Below the pieces are notes generated by a model. It was not told the origin of the DNA. It saw only the letters and a list, made by a program, of their open reading frames with translations, and ran no database searches. A stretch of 9,745 bases of DNA from Roseovarius sp. Lineage in GTDB: Bacteria; Pseudomonadota; Alphaproteobacteria; Rhodobacterales; Rhodobacteraceae. This document shows positions 1 to 5,988 of this stretch, in pieces (the stretch's first letter is position 1; the number at the start of each line of letters is the position of its first letter). Made by a program: the position numbers and the translations under genes. Location of the stretch: the NCBI GenBank assembly GCA_023260815.1, contig JALQUE010000098.1, positions 1 through 9,745 on the forward strand, in the 5' to 3' direction.

Positions 1-105
1 GACCCGTGCAAGCTCGGCATTGAAGGCCGCCGCCATGCCCGCCGCCTGCCCAAGGCTGTCATCCAGCGCCTCGACCTGCGCGTCCAGATCATCCAACCGT
101 TCCAT
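1..105 (-). CDS. GTA tail tape measure protein, N-terminal fragment (g11)
   Basis: First 35 codons of a gene that runs off the left edge of the window. The start is an ATG at 105-103, preceded by a strong Shine-Dalgarno (AAAGGAG, 8 bases upstream). The translation begins MERLDDLDAQVEALDDSLGQ and continues AAGMAAAFNAEL. The acidic, heptad-like opening followed by GQAAGMAAAF resembles the start of RcGTA g11, the tape measure that sets tail length and threads the tail tube. It overlaps the end of g10.1 by 17 bases, and its position directly after two chaperone-like genes matches siphophage order. The identity rests on a short N-terminus plus synteny, so it is probable rather than certain. Confidence 0.75.
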   Translation of the reverse strand, partial: MERLDDLDAQVEALDDSLGQAAGMAAAFNAELARV

Positions 106-334
106 GTCCCGTCTCCTTTCGCTTTCTACCCGGACCGCCCTCGCCCACCCCGTCGGGATAGGCCGCCAGCAACGTCTCCAGCCTGGCCCGCGCCAGCGGC
201 GCCACGGTTCCGCCCCGGCCCAGCATCAGTTCCAGCTCGGCAGGCGTCAGCGCCCAAAACTCCGCCGGGCGCAGGTTCAGCCCCCGCAGGCCCGCCCGCA
301 TCAGCGCAGGCCAGTTCACCCGCGCCCCGCTCAT
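89..334 (-). CDS. GTA tail assembly chaperone (g10.1, rcc01693-like)
   Basis: An 81-residue protein starting MSGARVNWPALMRAGLRGLN. It contains LRPAEFWALTPAELELMLGR (residues 21-40), typical of the small phage tail assembly chaperone family that includes RcGTA rcc01693. The C-terminus is basic and glycine-rich (GPGRKRKETG). The ATG at 334-332 overlaps the TGA of g10 as ATGA, indicating translational coupling. The frame stays open upstream of this ATG to beyond position 400, so it can also be reached by -1 slippage inside g10 (see findings). By family knowledge such proteins coat the tape measure during tail assembly and are absent from the finished particle. The role here is inferred from family and position. 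Confidence 0.8.
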   Translation of the reverse strand: MSGARVNWPALMRAGLRGLNLRPAEFWALTPAELELMLGRGGTVAPLARARLETLLAAYPDGVGEGGPGRKRKETGHGTVG

Positions 335-654
335 GCGCCTGGCCCCGGCGCCATGAAGGCCCGCGCCAGCAAATCCGCCGCCGCCTTCGCCGCCCCCAAA
401 GGCCCGCCCTCGATCTCGGCGCTCAACAGATCGCCCGCATCGCCGCGCCACCCGCCGCCCCGCAGCCCCGCCACGATCAACCGCAGCACATCGCGGCTGG
501 ACACGGCCTCCCCCTCGAAGCGCGCCACCAGATCGACAAGCGAGCCGCTCTCAAGCTCCGCTTCCAGCTCCGCCAGCGCCCCAAGCGTCAGCTTCAGCAC
601 ATGCCGCCGCCCGTCGATCACCACCGCCACCTCGCCCGCCCAGGGGTTCGCCAT
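331..654 (-). CDS. GTA tail assembly chaperone (g10, GTA-gp10 family)
   Basis: A 107-residue protein starting MANPWAGEVAVVIDGRRHVL. An N-terminal beta-rich segment (about 1-25, VVIDGRRHVLKLTLGALAEL) leads into a helical region with a conserved-looking E-A-E-L-E stretch near 31-35, then DVLRLIVAGL (about 55-64). This is the pattern of the gene transfer agent gp10 / phage tail chaperone family, whose members often resemble the lambda G protein. The ATG lies 5 bases after the g9 stop, and the stop overlaps the g10.1 start. Codons 86-87 form the heptamer T-TTG-GGG, a candidate -1 slippage site leading to a g10-g10.1 fusion of about 188 residues. The product probably guides tail assembly with g10.1 and g11. 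Confidence 0.85.
   Translation of the reverse strand: MANPWAGEVAVVIDGRRHVLKLTLGALAELEAELESGSLVDLVARFEGEAVSSRDVLRLIVAGLRGGGWRGDAGDLLSAEIEGGPLGAAKAAADLLARAFMAPGPGA
394..400 (-). promoter_or_regulatory. Candidate -1 ribosomal frameshift heptamer TTTGGGG in g10
   Basis: The heptamer fits X-XXY-YYZ in the g10 frame (codons CCT TTG GGG GCG, residues 85-88). Slipping back one base re-pairs TTG-GGG to TTT-GGG and enters the g10.1 frame, which is open from here to position 89. The following 60 bases are very GC-rich with several possible stems, but I could not fold them. Only the sequence match and phase are observed; use as a frameshift site is inferred from the siphophage G/GT precedent. Confidence 0.4.
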
Positions 655-659
655 GGCGC

Positions 660-1073
660 TTACGCCGCCGTGAAGGTCAGCTGACCCGCCGAGGCCAGCG
701 CCATCTCATAGGTCGCCTCGCCGTCATGCGTCCCGGCATATTCGATCGCCGTCACCTGGAACGGCCCCTCGACCGTGCCGAAATCGGGGATCACCACCTG
801 GAAATCCGGCACCTGACCGTCAAAGAAGATCTGCCGCGCGCGTTCATCGCTGGCCGCGTCCCGGAAAATCCCCGAGCCGCTGATCGCCGCCGATTTCACC
901 CCCGCGCCGCCCAGCAACTCGCGCCAGCCGCCCCCCGACTCCAGACTGGTGACATCGACGCTTTCGGCGTTGAAACTCACCCGCGTGGCCCGCAGCCCCG
1001 CGACCGTCTGGAAATTGCCGTCACCCGTCAGGTCGATCTTGACCAGCAGGTCTTTGCCATTCTGTACCGCCAT
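660..1073 (-). CDS. GTA major tail tube protein (g9, TP901-1 family)
   Basis: A 137-residue protein starting MAVQNGKDLLVKIDLTGDGN. It carries the hallmarks of the phage major tail protein family (TP901-1 type): an N-terminal strand with G-K-D-L-L-V-K-I, the segment VSFNAESVDVTSLESGGGWR (about 32-51), then SGSGIFRD and a C-terminal strand set ending EMALASAGQLTFTAA. Monomers of this type stack as hexameric rings to form the tail tube through which DNA passes. The start is an ATG with a good Shine-Dalgarno (GGAGAGA, 5-6 bases upstream), the clearest ribosome site in the tail block, consistent with high demand. It follows g8 after 26 bases. Length and composition are normal for the family. Confidence 0.92.
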   Translation of the reverse strand: MAVQNGKDLLVKIDLTGDGNFQTVAGLRATRVSFNAESVDVTSLESGGGWRELLGGAGVKSAAISGSGIFRDAASDERARQIFFDGQVPDFQVVIPDFGTVEGPFQVTAIEYAGTHDGEATYEMALASAGQLTFTAA

Positions 1074-1099
1074 TTCACTCTCTCCATGAAATCAAGGGA

Positions 1100-1513
1100 T
1101 TAAACCGTGTCTTCCACCCGCGCCCGAAAGGTCAGGTCGATCCGACGCTGTGCGCCGGTGCCTTCCCTCTGTGCCCGTGCGCGGTAAAAATGCAGGCCCG
1201 CCAGCCGCCCCCGGCTCAGGCTCAGACCGCCCGTAGCCAGCGCATCGCCCACCGCCGCCGCCACCTGCTTGGCCGCGTGAAACCCCGCCGCCGACGTGAC
1301 CACCGACACGGTCAGGCGATGCCACGCGCCACCGCCGCTGGCGTCGCTGCGTGCGCGCACCTCTTCGGGTCCAAGGGTCACATAGGTCTCGGGCAGGCTG
1401 CCTGCGGGCAGCGTGTCATAGATGGCCCCGCCCACCAGCGCCGCCAGCGCCGCATCGCTTGCCAGCCGCTGATACACCGCCTCCTGCAAGGCTGCCGCCA
1501 CCGCATAGCTCAT
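1100..1513 (-). CDS. GTA tail terminator protein (g8, DUF3168 family)
   Basis: A 137-residue protein starting MSYAVAAALQEAVYQRLASD. The pattern L-x-x-A-V-Y-x-x-L-x-x-D-x-A-L-A-A-L-V at the N-terminus, then AIYDTLPAG and a segment with Y-V-T-L-G-P-E-E, is diagnostic of the DUF3168 family (RcGTA gp8), which caps the head-proximal end of the tail tube. The C-terminal part includes HFYRARAQREG and ends DLTFRARVEDTV. The ATG overlaps the g7 stop as ATGA, which fixes the start even though the frame is open further upstream. Assignment by family motif and by position between g7 and g9 is strong. Confidence 0.9.
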   Translation of the reverse strand: MSYAVAAALQEAVYQRLASDAALAALVGGAIYDTLPAGSLPETYVTLGPEEVRARSDASGGGAWHRLTVSVVTSAAGFHAAKQVAAAVGDALATGGLSLSRGRLAGLHFYRARAQREGTGAQRRIDLTFRARVEDTV

Positions 1514-1848
1514 ACCGCCACCTCCTCTTGGGCAAAGCAGACCAGGAACCGCGCGCCCGGATCGCGCTCGGCCACCGCCTCGATGCGGAACACGCGCGCG
1601 CCCTCGCGGAACCTCTGACCGGGCCGGGGCCGCGCCGTGGCCCCAACAGGGGCCGCGCGCACCGTGATCCGGTAGGCCGTGGCCGACACCGGCACGCTCT
1701 CGCCGCCGCGTTCGCGCCCGGTGCGCGCCACCAGCTCTGCCCACAGCGTGCCCAGAGCCACCCATGTCTCGGCAAACCCGCCCGCCCCATCCGGCGCGCG
1801 CTCGGGGGCCTCCAGCACCAGGCGCCGGGTCAGATGCACCCGCCCCAT
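1510..1848 (-). CDS. GTA head-tail stopper/adaptor protein (g7)
   Basis: A 112-residue protein from the ATG at 1848-1846, which shares bases with the g6 stop (TGATG). It starts MGRVHLTRRLVLEAPERAPD, followed by GGFAETWVALGTLWAELVAR. The G-x-x-x-x-x-x-L-G-T-L-W-A-x-V/L pattern and the strand ending RPGQRF with VFRIEAVAERDPGARFLVCF fit the phage head-tail adaptor family (SPP1 gp16-like), which closes the portal channel at the neck and joins head to tail. A GTG three bases upstream in the same frame is an alternative start. Its place between g6 and g8 matches RcGTA exactly. Confidence 0.9.
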   Translation of the reverse strand: MGRVHLTRRLVLEAPERAPDGAGGFAETWVALGTLWAELVARTGRERGGESVPVSATAYRITVRAAPVGATARPRPGQRFREGARVFRIEAVAERDPGARFLVCFAQEEVAV

Positions 1849-2447
1849 CACCCTGTGCGTCCATGAAACAGCCGCACGGTGCGATACCGCTCGATCAGGC
1901 TCGACACCCCGAACGGCATGCAGCCATCGCCCAGCGCGGTCTCGTCGCGATAGTCGTAGTAATGCGCCGCCAGCAGCAGCACCGCCTGCGCCAGATCCGC
2001 CGGCAGATCGCCCCAGGCCACCGCAAAGCCGGCCTCAAAGACGATCTCAGCGGTGCCGCCGCGCGGGATCACCGGCAGCATCGCCCCCTGCGGGCGCAGC
2101 ACCGGGCGATGCGCATCCACCTCCAGCCAATAGAACGCGGGCGGGATCGCCTCTTGGTCGCCGCCCCGGCTGCGCAGGACAAGCGACGTGATCTGCGTCA
2201 CCGGCGCCACCGGCATCGGCTGGCCTTCGGGCGCGCGCCATGCCATCTGCGTCCAGTGAAACGCGCGGCGGATCAGCACCTTGCCGGTCCGCGCCTCGAT
2301 CGCCGCCATTGCGGCCCGCAAGAAGCTTTCCAACACGGGGTCTTGAAGACCCTCCTCGGAAAACCCCGTTCCCAGCCGCAGATGCGCCTTGAACTCGGCC
2401 AGCGGCAACGCCGCTTGCGATACCCCGGTTTCTTCAATCAACATCAT
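1848..2447 (-). CDS. GTA head-tail connector/adaptor protein (g6)
   Basis: A 199-residue protein starting MMLIEETGVSQAALPLAEFK, then AHLRLGTGF and LQDPVLESFLRAAMAAIEAR. The L-K/x-A-H-L-R-L element and the helical block ending A-A-I-E-x-x-T-G-K are typical of the gp6-like head-tail connector family (HK97 gp6 / RcGTA gp6), which forms a dodecameric ring beneath the portal. The C-terminal half includes AVLLLAAHYYDYRDETA and ends VSSLIERYRTVRLFHG, also family-like. Two tandem ATGs (2447 and 2444) follow AGAGGA at short spacing, so the first one or two residues are uncertain; a TTG at 2462 is less likely. It is separated from g5 by 162 bases, the largest gap inside the block. Confidence 0.9.
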   Translation of the reverse strand: MMLIEETGVSQAALPLAEFKAHLRLGTGFSEEGLQDPVLESFLRAAMAAIEARTGKVLIRRAFHWTQMAWRAPEGQPMPVAPVTQITSLVLRSRGGDQEAIPPAFYWLEVDAHRPVLRPQGAMLPVIPRGGTAEIVFEAGFAVAWGDLPADLAQAVLLLAAHYYDYRDETALGDGCMPFGVSSLIERYRTVRLFHGRTG

Positions 2448-2470
2448 GGATCCTCTCCACAAATCCCGGA

Positions 2471-2519
2471 CCCCTCCGGTCGTTCAGGCGCGCGCCACCC
2501 CGTTGCCCGCCCGGAGGGG
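2471..2519. repeat. Inverted repeat between g5 and g6
   Basis: The arms CCCCTCCGG (2471-2479) and CCGGAGGGG (2511-2519) are perfect complements, separated by 31 bases that themselves contain the palindrome GGCGCGCGCC (2487-2496). The structure lies in the 162-base gap between the major capsid gene and g6. There is no T-run after it, so it is not a standard intrinsic terminator. It could be an mRNA-stabilising or attenuating stem separating the highly needed capsid message from downstream genes; that role is inference. Confidence 0.45.
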
Positions 2520-2609
2520 GAAGCAGCCGGACAACACCTCGGGGAACCCCGGCGCACGCCCCGGACGCGGGCCGACGCATGTCCGGCCCGCCCCCCATCC
2601 GCGCGCCCC

Positions 2610-3791
2610 TTACGAGACCGCGAATTTCAGCAGCTTGATCGCGGCAAAGTCGCTCACATCGCCGCCCACGCGCTTGGTGGCATAGAACAGCACATGCGGC
2701 TTGGCGCTAAACGGATCGCGCAGCACCCGCAGGTCCGGGCGCTCGGCGACGGTATATCCCGCCCCGAAATCGCCAAAGGCGATGGCCGCGGCCTCCGCCG
2801 CCACATCCGGCATGTCCTCGGCGATCAGCACCGGATAGCCCAGCAGCCGCGCAGGCTCCCCGGCCGCCAGCCCATCGGACCACAGGAAACGCCCGTCATT
2901 GTCCTTCAGCTTGCGCACCGTTCCGGCGGTTTTCGAGTTCATCACGAACACCGCATTGGCGCGGTATTGCGCGCCCAGCGCATAAACCAGATCAATCAGC
3001 GCCTCGGCCCCGTCAAAGGCGCCAGCGGCCCCGGTCGGCACATAGCCCAGATTGCCCCAGACCCACACATCGTTGTCGACGCTGGGATGGGTCAGAAAAC
3101 CCTTGGGCTTGTCGATCCCGTCACCGGCCACAAAGGCCGCCGCCTCGGCGCGGGCGAACTTGTCGGCAATGCGCCCCGCCAGCCACGCCTCGATGTCGAA
3201 GGCACTGTCATCCAGCAGGCGTTGGCTGGCTTTCGGCAGCGCGCTCAACTCGTGCAGCGGAATGGTGATCCGGTCGATCGCGGGTGTGCCGGTCTCCGTG
3301 GTGGGGCCGCTCTCGGTGGCCCAGCCATGCCCCACATCCGTATGGTCGATCAACACGTCAAAGGACGTGGCCTCCACCTGCACAACATTGGCAATCGCCC
3401 GGATCGACGCGGTCGACGCCAGGGTTGATCGGATCGTGTCGGCTGTCTGCGGGTCCACCAGATAGCCGCCATCGCCCGCCACGGCACTCGACATCGCCTT
3501 GCTGTCCAGGTCCAGCCCGCGCAGCCCATCATCGTCGCCGGTGCGCAGATAGGCGTCAAAGGCTTTCACATGCGGTGCCGCGGTCTCGGCACTGGTGGAC
3601 AGAAGGGGGCGCGCCTGCGCCAGTGATTTGCGTTCCATCTTCGTCATCTTGTCGTCCTGCTGTTGAAAACGTTCCAGAATATCGGCCCGAAAGCCCATGA
3701 ACTCGGTCATGAATCCCGCCACGGCGGATTTCACCTCGGCCATCGGAGACACATCTCCCCCGGTCCGAGCCTTCGCCTCGGTCTTGCTCAT
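2610..3791 (-). CDS. GTA major capsid protein, HK97 fold (g5)
   Basis: A 393-residue protein starting MSKTEAKARTGGDVSPMAEV. Residues 1 to about 98 form a charged helical region (KSAVAGFMTE, ILERFQQQDDKMTKMERKSL), the expected delta (scaffold) domain. After DSKAMSS (about 96-102) comes AGDGGYLVDPQTADTIR, the typical start of the mature HK97-type shell domain, so the prohead protease probably cuts near residue 98-100. The rest has family features: an E-A-T-S-F-D strand, WATESGPTTET, LPKASQRLLDDSAFDIEAWL, an AAFVAGDG-KPKGFL block, NSKTAGTVRKLKDNDGRFLW and GYPVLIAEDMP. The start is an ATG 37 bases after g4; the open frame extends upstream through g4 but without capsid-like sequence. It builds the GTA head. 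Confidence 0.96.
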   Translation of the reverse strand: MSKTEAKARTGGDVSPMAEVKSAVAGFMTEFMGFRADILERFQQQDDKMTKMERKSLAQARPLLSTSAETAAPHVKAFDAYLRTGDDDGLRGLDLDSKAMSSAVAGDGGYLVDPQTADTIRSTLASTASIRAIANVVQVEATSFDVLIDHTDVGHGWATESGPTTETGTPAIDRITIPLHELSALPKASQRLLDDSAFDIEAWLAGRIADKFARAEAAAFVAGDGIDKPKGFLTHPSVDNDVWVWGNLGYVPTGAAGAFDGAEALIDLVYALGAQYRANAVFVMNSKTAGTVRKLKDNDGRFLWSDGLAAGEPARLLGYPVLIAEDMPDVAAEAAAIAFGDFGAGYTVAERPDLRVLRDPFSAKPHVLFYATKRVGGDVSDFAAIKLLKFAVS

Positions 3792-3828
3792 CGCTTGATC
3801 CCGTCTGTTTGAGGTGATCCCAGGCGCG

Positions 3829-4431
3829 TCAGTCGTCTTGGCGCGCCAACTCCTGGCGGGCGACCTCGAAGATCGCCGCCACGTCACGCAAGGCAGGGTC
3901 ATGCTCGGGGGTGTCCCCCTTCGCGCCCACCCGCGCACTGGGCAGCATCGGGAAGGTCACCAACGACACCTCCCACAGCTCCAGTTCCGTCAAAAGCCTT
4001 TGGCCCAGCCTTTCGCCTTTCTCCATCTTGACCGCCCGCACCGTGCGATAACCGATGGACAGACCATCCAGCGCTCCCGCCTCGATCAACGCGGCGGCCT
4101 CCCGCGCGCGGGCCACACCGTCCAGCAGACGGCCCTTGACCCACAGGCCGCGCGCATCCTCGCGCGCCTCGTCCCAGACGCCGATCGGCTGGGCCGGGTC
4201 GTGCTGCCACAGCATCCTGACCCGCCGCCCCTCTGCGGCCATGCGCTTCAACGAGGTCTCGAACGCGCCCCGCGCCACCACATCGCCGCCCCGGTCGGCA
4301 TCCCCGAAAAGGCTCGCATAACCCTCGATCCGCGTGCCTTCGGTCACGCTCAACCCGTCATCCATCCGGCAGAACTTGTGTTCCAGCCCGCTGTCGCTCT
4401 GCATCCCGACCATCCTTTGATTACCCCACAT
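3829..4431 (-). CDS. GTA prohead protease, HK97 family (g4)
   Basis: A protein of about 200 residues in the HK97 prohead protease family (peptidase S78), which cleaves the capsid N-terminal domain during head maturation. Visible motifs, numbered from the ATG at 4431, are: the conserved entry GYASLFGDADRGGDVVARGA (about 38-57); MLWQHDPAQPIGVW around the probable catalytic His77; ALDGLSIGYR with the probable catalytic Ser125; and ELELWEVSLVTFPM with Glu154. The start is uncertain. The ATG at 4431 has AGGGG 8 bases upstream, a GTG at 4440 is in frame but poorly placed, and an ATG at 4404 has AAAGGA 8 bases upstream and also gives a complete family domain. The gene follows g3.5 and precedes its substrate, g5. 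Confidence 0.93.
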   Translation of the reverse strand: MWGNQRMVGMQSDSGLEHKFCRMDDGLSVTEGTRIEGYASLFGDADRGGDVVARGAFETSLKRMAAEGRRVRMLWQHDPAQPIGVWDEAREDARGLWVKGRLLDGVARAREAAALIEAGALDGLSIGYRTVRAVKMEKGERLGQRLLTELELWEVSLVTFPMLPSARVGAKGDTPEHDPALRDVAAIFEVARQELARQDD

Positions 4432-4443
4432 CCCGTTCACCCC

Positions 4444-4683
4444 TCATGGCAGCGCCGCCAGCAACGGCTGGAACGCTTGCGCCAGGATCGCGCCCACAAC
4501 ACCGTAAACCGCCAGCCACAGCCGCTTCTCCAGTCGCTCAAGCGCCCCTTCGATCTTCTCCAGCCGGTGCAGCAACGCATCATGCTGCAACTGCGCCACC
4601 CTCTCATGCGCCTCCAGCCTCAGCGCCGGCGCACAGTCGAACGCCTCGAACCCGTAGCGGTCAGGCGGATAGGGATCACTCAT
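4444..4683 (-). CDS. GTA head formation protein (g3.5, RCAP_rcc01685 family)
   Basis: A small 79-residue protein starting MSDPYPPDRYGFEAFDCAPA. Residues about 25-54 (HERVAQLQHDALLHRLEKIE and on through ALERLEKRL) are heptad-like and probably coiled coil. Residues about 55-77 (LWLAVYGVVGAILAQAFQPL) form one hydrophobic segment that could span a membrane. The ATG overlaps the end of the portal gene by 8 bases (ATGAGTGA). The same small gene sits between portal and protease in RcGTA (rcc01685), where the family is named as a head formation protein. Its biochemical function is not evident from sequence. Confidence 0.85.
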   Translation of the reverse strand: MSDPYPPDRYGFEAFDCAPALRLEAHERVAQLQHDALLHRLEKIEGALERLEKRLWLAVYGVVGAILAQAFQPLLAALP

Positions 4684-5896
4684 CGTCGGCGTCCCGCGCC
4701 GGCAATCCCAGCATCCGGCGCTTTTCGGCCTCGGTCAGAAACTCCGCCCCCGCGATGCGCTGCCATTGCGCGTCACGCTCGGCCCCCAGCGCCGGCACCT
4801 GGTCCAGATCGGGCCGCAGCTCCAGCCGCTCGCCCGTGAACCCCGACAGGAAATGGCCCACGCCCGCCGCCACCCGCGCCACCATCGGCAGCACGCTCAG
4901 CCTGTAGAACGCCCGATGCGCCTCCTGGTAATTGGCATAGGTCGCATCCCCCGGTATCCCCAGCAGCATCGGCGGCACCCCGAAAGCCAGCGCGATTTCG
5001 CGCGCCGCGGCCTCCTTGGTCTTCTGGAACTCCATGTCCGACGGGCTGAACCCCATCGGCTTCCAATCCAGCCCCCCCTCCAGCAGCATCGGACGCCCCG
5101 CATTGCGCGCGCCCTGATGATGCGTCTCCATCTCCGAGACCAGCCGGTCATACTGATCGGCACTCAACGCGCCCTGCCCCTCGGCCCCGCGATAGACGAT
5201 CGCCCCAGACGGCCGCGCCGCATTGTCCAACAGCGCCTTCGACCACCGGCTTGCCGCGTTATGCACATCCACCGCTTGCGCTGCCGCCTGCAAGGCCGAC
5301 AGCCCGTAATGATCGTCCTGCGGATGGAACGACTTGAGATGACAGATCGCCTCGGCGCCGAACCGGTGCGTGCGCCCGCCCACCGCATACTCATACCCCA
5401 CAGGCCAGCCATCGGCGCCGGGGATCACGCTCATCCGGTCCGAGCGCAGGACATGCAGTTCCTCGGGCACCGCCCCAGACTCTCCACCCACAGCAGCACC
5501 GCCCCCAGACTCTCCGCCGACCGCCTCAAGATAGGCATTCCCCGTCAACAGCAATTGCCCGTAAAGCGCCTCCAACAGCGCCGCGCGCCCCTGTGCGGGG
5601 TTGGGCCGGGCGATCAGATCGATCAGCGGATGCTTGGCAAAGCGCGCCGCACCGGCCTGCACCACCAGCGGCAAGGACGCCGCCGCCTCGGCCAGCATCT
5701 TGACACAGCGAAACCCCACCGGGTTGCCGGCAAAACCCGTGCGCGTCAGCGTGGCGCTGTCCCTCGGGCTCCAGGCCACCCGGCCCAGGCCCATGCCCTG
5801 CCAGACCGCCTTGCGCCCCGCCGCACTCGCCTTTTGCTCGGGCGCCTCTGCACCCTGCGGCGCAGCCCCCCCCTGTCGGAAGAAATCCAGTATCAT
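4676..5896 (-). CDS. GTA portal protein, HK97 family (g3)
   Basis: A 406-residue phage portal protein starting MILDFFRQGGAAPQGAEAPE. Family features, numbered from this start: a segment with GFAGNPVGFRCVKMLAEAAA (about 54-73), HPLIDLIARPNP (89-100), LLTGNAYLEA (116-125), LHVLRSDRM (147-155), ICHLKSFHPQDDHYGLSALQ, and the C-terminal FGVPPMLLGIPGDATYANYQ with EAHRAFYRLSVLPM. Twelve copies form the DNA entry channel that docks the terminase and, on the other side, the neck proteins. The ATG at 5896 is preceded by GGAGACGAG; the frame stays open 25 codons upstream but without portal-like sequence. Residues about 126-143 are a repeated glycine-rich loop (VGGESG twice), see findings. It ends DADDE, overlapping g3.5. 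Confidence 0.95.
   Translation of the reverse strand: MILDFFRQGGAAPQGAEAPEQKASAAGRKAVWQGMGLGRVAWSPRDSATLTRTGFAGNPVGFRCVKMLAEAAASLPLVVQAGAARFAKHPLIDLIARPNPAQGRAALLEALYGQLLLTGNAYLEAVGGESGGGAAVGGESGAVPEELHVLRSDRMSVIPGADGWPVGYEYAVGGRTHRFGAEAICHLKSFHPQDDHYGLSALQAAAQAVDVHNAASRWSKALLDNAARPSGAIVYRGAEGQGALSADQYDRLVSEMETHHQGARNAGRPMLLEGGLDWKPMGFSPSDMEFQKTKEAAAREIALAFGVPPMLLGIPGDATYANYQEAHRAFYRLSVLPMVARVAAGVGHFLSGFTGERLELRPDLDQVPALGAERDAQWQRIAGAEFLTEAEKRRMLGLPARDADDE
5467..5520. repeat. Imperfect tandem duplication inside the portal gene
   Basis: Two near-identical stretches, 5467-5490 and 5496-5520, share CAGACTCTCC at an offset of 30 bases and GCACCGCCC at an offset of 29 (one extra C in the second copy). 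In the portal frame they encode two copies of VGGESG joined by GGAA (residues about 126-143). The offset over the right part is a multiple of three, so the reading frame is kept. Confidence 0.7.
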
Positions 5897-5947
5897 CTCG
5901 GCTCGTCTCCTTGGCTGTGCCCGCCGGTTTGTCGCATCACAGGGGGC

Positions 5948-5988
5948 ATCAGACCGCGAAAGGTTTAACAAAAGTAAATCAGACCGCG
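5948..5988. repeat. 11-bp direct repeat with AT-rich centre at the terminase-portal boundary
   Basis: ATCAGACCGCG occurs at 5948-5958 and again at 5978-5988. The second copy includes the terminase stop codon (TGA on the minus strand, 5981-5979). The 19 bases between them (AAAGGTTTAACAAAAGTAA) are strikingly AT-rich for this window. It may be a leftover of a small duplication; no function is evident. The rest of the 82-base gap up to the portal start holds the portal ribosome site and nothing else I recognise. Confidence 0.6.

Noticed and set aside
1764..3428. Very long plus-strand open frame opposite g5-g7 (about 554 codons), and similar ones at 3814-4839, 4766-5968 and 5601-7295.
   Set aside because: These are antisense shadows of high-GC coding genes. 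The translations are Arg/His/Gln/Pro-rich with no recognisable domains, while the minus-strand frames carry clear family motifs.
3792..3938. Upstream extension of the capsid reading frame by 49 codons.
   Set aside because: It overlaps the end of the protease gene and has shadow-like composition (RRSSRSPARSW). The ATG at 3791 begins capsid-like sequence with a reasonable ribosome site.
5959..5981. CtrA-like site (TTAC...TTAA) in the AT-rich patch between terminase and portal.
   Set aside because: The half-sites are 5 bases apart instead of the 7 expected for the TTAA-N7-TTAA class, and one half is imperfect.
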